A stretch of DNA of 16,118 nucleotides. Origin: Cephalothrix simula (lineage: Eukaryota > Nemertea > Palaeonemertea > Archinemertea > Cephalotrichidae). A program made the position numbers and the translations under genes. The stretch is taken from NCBI GenBank assembly GCA_035591015.1, contig JAXIUW010012231.1, forward strand, positions 1 through 16,118, in the 5' to 3' direction. A model generated the notes under the pieces. That model was not told where the DNA came from and ran no database searches. It was given only the letters and a program-made list of their open reading frames with translations. This document shows positions 1-10,500 of this stretch, piece after piece; within the stretch, counting starts at the first letter, position 1, and the number at the start of each line of letters is the position of its first letter.

Positions 1-40
1 GGCTCGGCATTTTGGCGCCAAAACCCCAAAATACCGAGCC
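1..40. repeat. Hairpin at the left edge, two competing palindromes
   Basis: GGCTCGGCATTTTGG pairs with CCAAAATACCGAGCC with one mismatch, and TTTTGGCGCCAAAA (11-24) is itself a perfect palindrome. The same bases can thus form either of two stems. It may be the end of an inverted-repeat element cut by the window. Confidence 0.8.
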
Positions 41-1445
41 CCACCCTGCCACAGTGGTTGGGATTTCAACTTCGAAACTTTTGTGTATATTAGACAATAC
101 TGATACGCTAAAAACACAATTTTTCCCTAAAAGGCGCATACAAAATTAGGTAAGAGTTATAGCATCGCTTTTGGGGTGCCATATGAGCCTGAGGCAGTTT
201 GCCACGAGGGAGGGAGCTCCAAGTGCGCAAATGGCCCCCAAAAAGCCATACTATAATAACTGATTTATTACAATGTTTATCCTGCTTGATGCCTTACAAT
301 GTAAATCACTTTTTTGATCTCCAAAAATCGGTAAACATGTAATAATAACTTTTTACGGCACATCGAAAAAATCCCCAAAAATTTCAAATTTTTTCCATAA
401 AAATATGTATCGGTAATAACTGCATTAAAAAAAAATTTGTATCGCAACTTTTTGACTAAATGTTCTCACACTCCAGTTGGAGTGCTAGCCAGTACTGCCG
501 CAAATTAGTTAATATTTGATTGGAGTTCTGTACACTTTTACGAAAAAAGCGATACGACGAAAGTATTGAATGTATCAGTTCTGGGTAGGAATTCTATAAA
601 AAGAACACTTGTATTTACGGACTGTAAAAAATGGGAAAGTCGGAAAAATTCTATAATGAAATGGAGGAATATCGAAACATTTCTAGGTATATGTCACTCA
701 GATTTGTGAAATACCGAATAATAGTTTTCTTGCTTTCATGTTTTTGCCTATTTTAATATTCTCAGAAATTTCTCTCTTTCCTCTATTTTAACATGAATAA
801 CCCTCAGAGTAATTTTTGAAACTTGAAAAGGCCAACCGATCACAGTGGTTGCGTTCTTTATATTTATCCCAGATATTCCTAGGGCTGTCCCGACTTTCCC
901 AGGTAACTGGTAAAAAGAGCGCCAGTTGTCTTACCCCGGAAAAAGTGTCATGGCTGATGTTAGATGAAACCGACAGGTTATGTATATTAAGCTTATGGCA
1001 AAAATAGCCAAAAATTCTACATATCTCAATGCAACATACCTTCCCTAACTAAATTAGCTCCCTTAGTCACTAAAATTGGCTACTTGATTCCATAAAATGA
1101 TAAAATTTCGCGCTGATGTTTAAGCCTCCTGCCCGCGGGGTAGGAATAAGTTGGGGGTCGTCTCTGAGAGATCCCCGAGCTAAAAGAAACCCTGGACTGC
1201 CCTGGACTACGCAACCAGTGAGCATAGTATCATCATTAGGGGTATGCATTATGCAATGAGAATTGGCAATTACTCTGCAAGCAATTAGAAAGAAGAAGAC
1301 GAAGAAGTCGACTGGGGAAAATGGGAGGAATGGAGCAATGAGCCCTTTTTGGGGATCATTGAGCAGCGAGATTGCGAAAATACTAAGCAGTGATTTTTCA
1401 TCATTATAGCTTACAAATAAAGGCTCTTAAGAACAGGTAACTCAC
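1..1445. other. No gene recognised in the left 1.4 kb
   Basis: AT-rich sequence with no convincing exon on either strand. It has the edge hairpin, a 16-base palindrome CACTCCAGTTGGAGTG at 469-484, a GC-richer patch at about 1125-1210 without a coding frame, and a 15-base block GCAGCGAGATTGCGA at 1363-1377 that recurs at 16007-16021. It is presumably intron or 3' part of the main gene. Confidence 0.6.
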
Positions 1446-1580
1446 CGAATTCCTCCTGCATTCCAGGCTCCACGCTATCCTCTATAATCGGTACATATTT
1501 CTCAACAACTTCCGGTTTTGGAACCAATTCATACTGGTTCTGTGGACTTTCTGCTTTTATATGCATCACTTCGTCATCCT
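1446..1580 (-). CDS. Exon 14: acidic tail, last exon found
   Basis: 135 bp, enters in phase 1 and leaves in phase 1, acceptor TTGCATTTCAG, donor TTCG|GTGAGT. It encodes DDEVMHIKAESPQNQYELVP then KPEVVEKYVPIIEDSVEPG, acidic and proline-containing, without a recognised domain. It is 2.5 kb from exon 13, but phase, splice sites and composition all fit. The coding sequence must continue to the left; I found no convincing next exon in 1-1445, so it probably lies outside the window. Confidence 0.72.
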
Positions 1581-4500
1581 CTGAAATGCAAGCCATAGCT
1601 TAAGTTAAGTTTACTGATAAATAAAGTAGTTTCCTGATAATAATTAAGTAGTTTCCTAATAAAAATTAAGTAGTTTTTCTGATAAAAATTAAGTTTTTTT
1701 CACGTATCTCTAAAATGTATTATAGGGGATATTTATATCCAACATACTCCTATCAGTTGCTATGACTATCGGCTACACTTTCGTTTAAATGAAGAGCAAT
1801 TTAACATCATTATAATTCCAGACACTAAATCACTAAATTTTTAATAACAACAAGACCGATCCATTCCATTGGTCATAATATTGCACTAAAAATATGGATT
1901 AAACCATTATCTATTGGTTATTCTATGAATATGATGCTTTCATACATTTAAAATCAATGGATGGATTAACTTCTTAAATACAAGTTTACTATTTCGGTCA
2001 TTTAATTCAAAAAGATTTGGACGAATACATTTAACGGGTAAAAATAACTTGTACAAATTTAGAAAGATCATTTTGGTAAATAGAATAATTGTCCATTGAT
2101 TTAACTACTATTCTATTTATTCAATTAAATAAACATAAATGAATACGACTTTTTAAAAAAACACAGATTATATCTGATCAGATTAATAAATCTAAATGGT
2201 TGTGATTGGTTTAAGGTTGGGTGGGGTTGGTTTACATGTATGTTTGGAAGCATGGGCATGCCATGGCGTAACACGATATTTGCCTTTTTTGGACGATTGC
2301 CTAGGGAAAGGGAAGACATTGGGCCAGGCAGGACTTGGGAAGGATGTTGGGTTACAAGTTTAAACCGGTGACTGTCATTGGGAACTTGGTCAATTGTCCA
2401 CAAACTAACATTTATAGCTTGTGAAATATTTTAGGGGAGTGAACATTTGAGGAAAGGGGCGTGGCGAGGCAAATTCAAACCTGTTGGCTTTTGTCTAAAA
2501 GCATGTCTTCTCATTTTTCCTAAAATTTGAATAAGTACGAAAACATAATTTTTGCTATATTATTTATATCTATACATAATATTTTTACTAAAATCAAAGG
2601 CTATCTAACGCTGTGCAGGGAAAACTCCCACTTTGAAATTCATATACATGTATTGCCACTTTAAGTGAAGCGATTTGTGTTCTGCTTTCAAATATTGATT
2701 CATTTAAAAGCCATCCCAGGCACTTATCCCATAAATATCTGCCATTACTTTCTATAAAAAAATCTTGATTTTAAAATGACTCTTTTCGCCTCTATTAACC
2801 CCATTGATTCATCATACCCCCATTAAATTGATAAGTTCGGTGAAAATTCAATCAATACCAGTCATGTCAGCTGACTAAATGACGTCTTGTGTCGTATGTA
2901 ACGAAGTAAAAAGTTACATGGACTAATGATCACCAATGGTGATCAATTTTCGGCTATTCCGACAGCTAAATTTTACTGCCAGTAGGATAAATCAATGTGC
3001 CTCTATTAACCCCATTGATTCATCCTACTCCCATAAAATTGATAAGTTCGGTGAAAATTCAATCAATACCAGTCATTTCAGCTCGTGTCGTATATAACGA
3101 AGTAAAGTCACATGGACTAATGATCACTAATGGTGATCAATTTTTGGCTATTCCGACAGCATCTTACTGTTAAGTAGGGTGAATCAATGTGCTATATAGG
3201 AGACGTGGAAAAAGGGTCATTTTAAAATCAAGATTTTTAAAATAAAGGAATGGCAGATGTTTATGGGATGGGTATGTTTAGTAAGATGGGATTTCAAATG
3301 AACAAAATCAGAACGTGATGATGAGATTCATTCTTTATTGATATAAAGAAAGCAAGAAAATGTAATTACTTCATTAAAATAGTGTGTAGTTTGAAAATGG
3401 GAGTATCTCCCTGTACATGTATAAACAGCGTTAGTTTCCTTTTGAAAGACCCTTTGCTAAAATTTACTAGTATCTTAGTCAATTACGCCAAGGCGGTAGT
3501 ACGGTATAGTGCCTTTTCTTGGGTTGTGACTACGGAAAATGATAAAATTTATATATAATATAGTAATTTACTTACTAAATCATTATCTATCATTCCAACA
3601 GATTCCAAGATTATTATTTATCATTCCAAGATTATCATTTATCATTCCAAGATTATTATCTATCATTCCAAAATTATTATTGATCGTTCCAAGATTATTT
3701 CAATTCGGAAAAGGTTATTAATAGATTATATGGTAATTGTCACGCTATATTATCAGAAAAATTTGGACATTTGAAAAAAAAAGACTAAGTTTATTAGCAA
3801 ACAAGAAAAGGACGACATGCATGTAGATAGGACCTAGTGGAATTTATTGAAGATAAAATGTAAATGTTTCATTTATCGGGATTTTTGGCGGGAATCAATC
3901 AGCAAAGTGCTGCTGATTACATTAGCAGTCATTATCAGCAGTAAACAAAATTAACTTTTCTCTGCAAAAAAAACTTAGATTAAACTCCATTAAATGTACA
4001 TGATCTGATCAATAGATCACACAACAATCAAACAAGCACTTGGAAACGAGTCTTTTTCTACCTCCAAAATATCTGACACCATCAGTGTTTGCATACCTTC
4101 TAAATCTGATAAATATCCTGATCCTTCTCGAACTTCAATATATTCCGTATAAAGATCCGGGTCTTCTTTTCGTTCTTCCACAGGCGGTAATCTAATAGCT
4201 TCTGTATCCAATGGCAGGGATAATTCCATTTGATTTGAGAGTCGTGACTTTAGTTCTTGAGCTGAATTATTAATATAAAATTTTAGTTGACAAGAATATA
4301 AAAGTAAACAATACCTGTAAAATTATATTGATTTGATTTTGGTTGATTTGCAAAAATTGTTGATATAGTAAACCATATAGAGAACAATTTATTTAATCTA
4401 GAGTAGACACTAAATACTACACAAATGGATTGAAAATTAGACGAGGCACCATAAAACGTTCAAATTTTGGCCTAGAGCCGATATTTCCTGAAAGGGGACC

Positions 4501-7500
4501 CTTGAACCCATACATTTTTGAAAAGTTACACATATATCCTCAGCTCCTTTGCAGCCGACCCCCAAAAAATGGAAACAAAATATGGGTCTATTTTCAACTT
4601 TTAAACATATTTTTCATGCCCTTTCCAAAATTTTAGGGTTAATCCCTTAGCGGCGGGGATTTCGACGCGCGGGCCGAAATTTTACCGGTTTACGGTTCTG
4701 TTGTCAGACTACATGTAGGTATTTGGGTATGTCGTGCAAAAGACTGAGAGTCCAAATATCCAAATATCTAAGACAGTGAGCTACCAAGTATGGGGCTTAG
4801 GGTGCTTGTAGGAGATTGATCTGAAAATAGGCAGACAATTATTTTACAACCTGTAACAAAGTTTCAGGTATACCGGTTTTAGAAGTCGCAAAACCGGAAG
4901 TTGATGGTTTGCAACATTAAATCGCGAAAATATGCGGTAAATTGGTTGAATTTGATAGGGTCTAAAAAAATGTGTTCTCATAAAATTAGTATTCTATCGC
5001 AATATTTTCCTGGTATTGGCTGAGAGTGGCCATAAGGATTTTTTAAGGCGATTTATAATGGGAAACCCTATCTAGAGGTAACTGTAGTCTGACACCATCT
5101 GATTTTGTATAAAGACCAATGCCCAGCAATGGTTGTCGAAAACGGCATTGTCTAAAAAGGAACAACAGTTTTTAAAATGTTTTATGGGCCCATAAAATAC
5201 AAAATTTGTTATTTGAATTGCATTTTCGTGTAAAATTAATTGCATTATTTCTTTTTAAATTTCATGGCTCATGTTGTATTGGAAGATATTCCAACCTGGT
5301 GGTTGGTGGTTGGCTACTTACAGTCAGGAACGGCCATTATTGCCACTCGATAAACGTAATCCAATTGACATTCTTCAATGACAACTTTACATCTATTGGA
5401 ATCATTATCAGGAACAACCTAAATAAAGTATAAAGCGTTAGTTACATGCCGTATTGTCATAATAAGACAGCCCATTCTCCATATTTTTCATGTAAAACAG
5501 CTGTTTTTTTGCTTTTACTGTCTTTTTCATGAATTGTTTAAAAAAGAAAGTTTTTTGAAGTAAGGTAAGGTAAGGTAAGTCGTAAGGTTATCAACTTACC
5601 ATACTTCCACACTGTTTCCCATTTAAAAACAACTTGTAGCCTGCCACTGGAAACTCAGGCGATGAAATTGACGTCCAAACAATAGCCATTGATTGCACAT
5701 TATCCGTCATACCCAAAGATATCAGAGGACCACCTCCTTCAGTCACCTTAGGACATTGTTGTATCTAAAATGAATAAGAATTAGATAACTATTGAAACAT
5801 CGCGCATTGATATTAAACAAGTTATGTGAATTAATTTGAGTCACTGTTAAGGATAGCCACTCTTTCACGACTTTCATTTTCCCCGATTTATAGGACTTGC
5901 GTTGGGAAGAAAAGAAGTACATACCAAGTGATTTGATTTGTGTGGCAAATACATTTCATTATTTGGGTATACTTCAATCCAAATATCGTATTGCCTTCCT
6001 CCAGCCAAACCAGCGATATTTAGGCTGTTGTGATTCGGTGGAAACATTTCACAATATGTTATTCCATTCAAGAAAACCTTAAAAATAATATTATAACAAT
6101 AATGCTGGATAGTTGATTAATATGGATTTTCAAGGCCCGCAGTTTTAACTGAGGTTCAATAAAATCCGAAGTTAAAACTAAGGAATAGTTGAAAATCCAT
6201 CATTAACAAGTATCTAGTATCATTAATTTTATTGTAACTTTCCATTTTTTGGCAAAGAAACGACAGTTTTACATAGTAACAGGCCAATATGCATAGCAAC
6301 GGGCCAATATAGATATTGGCCCGCTAGTAGCGGGCAATATACGAAATATTTCTACATAATTTAACATTAATATTCGATACTACCAGCAAAGTAACAATAA
6401 TACAAAGTATGTAGAGCCGTTTCGTTGCTTAGATATCACTGTTCGTCCGAACTCCAATGGTTTTGCAATATCGCTAAGGCAGCGTCATCGCCAAGGCTCA
6501 CCGATGTGTTAGGAGATATCCCAGCGACATCGCAAACGTGAATGCATACAGAAATGGATGGGAAAATTGGATGAGGCACAGTAAAATGTACAAATTACGC
6601 CCCCCCGGCGAGATCTAGAAGGGGCATCGGAACCCCTTAATCCTATCCTATACATTTTTGGAAAGAGCATGAAAAGTTATACACCATGGGAGGGTTTTTG
6701 ATTTTTTAGCCCCACCTGGTGGGGAGCGGTGACGAAAAACGTGCAAAAAATGTCCCACTTTCAGTGGTCGGATGTTAAGGACCTCGAACCGTTCAGGTTA
6801 GACCAGGTGAGGCTAACGTTTATTGAAATAAACTAGAAACAATGCACCTGCATATAAAATAAATAGGCGATTCTAATTCTTTTGATGCATTCTTGATCAA
6901 ACCAAGGCCATTTTTACATTTCAACTAAAGCCAAAAACAGGCCTATATTTGACCTCCATCCTTTCAAAATTTAGCGCCCAATGTGGGGCTCGAACCCACG
7001 ACCCTGGGATTAAGAGTCCCATGCTCTACCGACTGAGCTAACCGGGCTTACATATAAATCATATTAAGGCTGATACAAAACAGAAATTCGAATATGCATT
7101 TTACTATGTGACCAAAGTACCTTTTATCATCACTTGTCCACCTGTTAAGTCTACCAGAAATAACGATTTCTATGATATTAAAAATCGATTTAAGGATTTT
7201 ATAAAAATCATCGTCTACCAACCTGATATCCGCGAATAAGTTCCAATGCTTCAGGCGGCGGATTTTCCCAGAAAACTTCTAGAATTCCTGGAGCTGTGAA
7301 ATAACCTTTAATAGTTGGAACGCATGCCCACCAATCAGAAGTAACAGGCTCCTAAAAGTAAATAATATATAATTATTGAACGAGAGACTCAACTCCGAGT
7401 GTACTTGTAGCTCGCATTCACGAGAAAAGGTGCAATAAAAAACGTTTTTATTCGATTATTCACCGATAAATTAACCCAAAAATGACTAGATAAAACTAAT

Positions 7501-10500
7501 TCATTGTCAATACATGTATACATGTATGACAGGAGAGAATAGAGTAATATACAAACCGGTATACTTTCTTCAGAAAGGTCGGATTGCGAAGAAGTGATTG
7601 AATCACCATCACCGTGAACCAGATACCGCCTATAAAAGGAAAAGAAAGTAGTGTAGACAGACTGAATAGGATCGTAAGATGGAATCGTAGACCCGAAGGG
7701 CCGAGATTATAACCCATAATGCATAAGGCCGCATTTGCTATAAGGTAAACCAATTATGGGTAGCTGTATATTGCACCCGATATTGCAGTTACGCAGATAC
7801 TTTCAGATACGCAATTCAATACATCGACTAGCGGATACGCGATTCTCGAATTCGCTATGTTATGTAAAAGGGATGAGTGTCATCCCCAGCACGGTTGTTG
7901 TAGTATATTTCTTCCTGAATGAATACAATCAATTAATCAATACCAAGTCTTTAGTCAATTAAATTTGGCACACGTAGCAAAATCGTTATTATTTGTGTAT
8001 TATGTTGGATTATACGCAAAAGTAAGGTTAAGTTTTTTGGGGACCATTTTGTTAAAGATTGGACGTGCGTGATAAGGAGTAGGGCAGTGACTATGAAAGT
8101 TACAATGCTTAAATATGTCAAAACTTCGCTATTTTTTTGAAAAAAAATTACGATCTGTGCATCATATGACAATCAATATATAATCGTCCTTTTTTGTCCC
8201 AAAATTCTTTCCTTCTGGAACGAAAATCCTGATTTATAGTTATCTTGAATCAGCCAATATCAAGCCATGAGAAGCCAATCAAAGTCATGTTTTCATTTAC
8301 GTTCTGAAATTCTGAATTCTATTGTCTTTATAATACCGTGCCCAGGGATTAATGTCCGCCCGAATATAGTTTTAACAGGTGAGACGAAAAAAAGTTGGCG
8401 GCAAATGTCCTGGGGATAGCGATACACAATGCAGATACGCGATTCGCGACTTGCGGATGTACAGTACACTTGCGTAATTCGCAAGTTGCAAATCGCGTAT
8501 CCGCAAATTAGTGAATACGCGACTTACATGAACATATCCGCGAGTTGTGGTATCGCATATTGTGTGCAGCATTCACGACAGTACATCCGCGAATGATGTA
8601 TTTGCGTAGAATGTACGTCTTTTTTTATCTGCAAATTTTAGAAAAAGCGAAATGCAGTCGCGAATCACGGTTCTGCGAATTTGCAACTCGCAAAATGCAA
8701 AAAGCTCTGGACATCCATTTGTTTGTTTTCACTGACGATCTAGTAAAGAATTTTACATCACAAACGTTTGGAACATACGACTATTGATGTAATTAAGTTG
8801 TGTACTTACTTAGTTACTATTTCTTTACTACTTAGCACAGCGTCACTAACCGCCATTGTTCTAAGCACACAAAATCCTGATCTACCAAGAATTATTCCTT
8901 TTTCATCATCGTATTCCTGAAATATCGAACAAGTCGAGTTTAATTAAGTGTCATAAACAGTGATTGTCTTGACGTATCTACGAATCAAGGGGGTGAACAT
9001 TAAGCTTTAATCAGAGGTCAGATTGAGAATTGAGAATTCTGTTAAAACGTTATTTCATCTTAAGTTGGCATTTGTAAAAATTACTACAGACAATGTCAAA
9101 TTAGATTTATATTCATAAAAATGTTTCGCAGCGTCGTAAAGTTTTTTTTGCAGTTGAGCATAGCGGTAACGTCGTGAACTGTTGTTTCGCACAGCCGAAG
9201 GGGGGCGGGAGGGGCGAGTCGCCCTCCCAAGAAATATTTACGAAGGACAAATTTCATTTTTTCATGCACTTTTTTGGGAAATTTTGACGGATCATATGCA
9301 TTTGTGGTCCGACAAATTGCCGGACGCCCCCGCTAGACGAAATCCTAGATACGCCGCTGAATTCTTAACACCAATTGTATCGCAAATTTTTCGTTTATTT
9401 GGCTAATGAAACCGCAAATGATGGAAATTGGAAGCGATTTGTCGTCAACAGAGCTGAAACAAAAAACTTGCGATGCAATAGCTGTTGCGAAATAACCGGC
9501 CGCGCAGTAAAAAATCAGCAATAAACCATGATACCTTTGCCTTTTCCAATTGCAAATCCGTAGACGAACCATCTAATGTGTAATATATCTTGGAGCCTTT
9601 GGTTTTGCACTCAAGTTTGATTTCAGTGCCTTTATCCACGACACCGCCATCTCCGCTGGACAAAATTGCGGGTTCTTTGGTGCGTTTTTCTGCAACGAAA
9701 GATGAGATTTTGGACATTTTGAATAACAAGTAGAGACACTTATCAATAGCCTAAACATTAATTAGGTAAAGAAGTACATGTAGATAACAATTTGACGCAA
9801 AATGGTAAGAATTGACCCCCATTTTTTACTTTGTGGGCGGCCACCCTTAACCCTATTTTTGATGGGGGTCAACCGAAGGGGCGAGAGCGAGCGACTACAC
9901 AAGGCGCTATCTTGAAGAATTCGGATAAATGACTGCCGTGCTAAATCGTGACGTAGAATATTCGACGAATCAAGATACCATGGCTTCCTGGAACCTATAG
10001 CTCAGAAGCCTATCGCGTGGATGTTTCCACAGGTTTGTTGACGTACGAGAAAAACGTTTGGAAATAAAAATAAATGATCTCTACCACAACAGAACCCCAT
10101 ATTTGGGGCTTAGGAGCTATAGATGAGCTCCAAGAGGAGTGTACATGAAATGATCATAATCTATTAGACGCATTACAATGAAGAATAGTAGCGGCGGGCA
10201 AAATGAAATACATTGCACAAAATGTAGCAAATAAGTAACCTTGACCTACCTTCATCAAGAACAGTTATTGTGCATGCGTATCCCGGAGCACCTTGTGAGG
10301 CAACACAAAATTCCCCAGCGTCGTCAAACGTATAGAGAAAGCTGTTATTAACGACAAGTTTTCCGCTATTGAATGACTTACTACCTTGAATAACACTCAG
10401 TGGCGTCTGAAAAAGATTATAAAAACTCGTTAGAACATTCAGGGGCCCATACGAAAATACTTCCATACGCAGTTATGCACCAGGATTAAAGAGGTAAATT

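Noticed and set aside
2125-2403. 92-codon minus frame in the large intron
   Set aside because: No motif, no flanking splice sites that fit the main gene's phases, and AT-rich codons at its end.
3539-3721. 60-codon plus frame with a seven-residue repeat (IPRLLFI type)
   Set aside because: It is the translation of a 21-bp minisatellite; the period is a multiple of three, so an open frame is expected without selection.
5206-5433. 75-codon plus frame over exon 12
   Set aside because: It is an antisense shadow of the FN3 exon.
7496-7753. 85-codon hydrophobic minus frame
   Set aside because: It overlaps exon 8 in a different frame; only the Ser-rich frame fits splice sites and phases on both sides.
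8293-8787. Several overlapping open frames on both strands
   Set aside because: They lie in the GCGAAT-rich repeat patch, overlap each other and show no domain or splice context.
9182-9406. 74-codon plus frame
   Set aside because: No domain is visible. The GC-rich patch with CTAGACGAAATCCTAGATAC looks more like a repeat end than a gene, but I could not define its borders.
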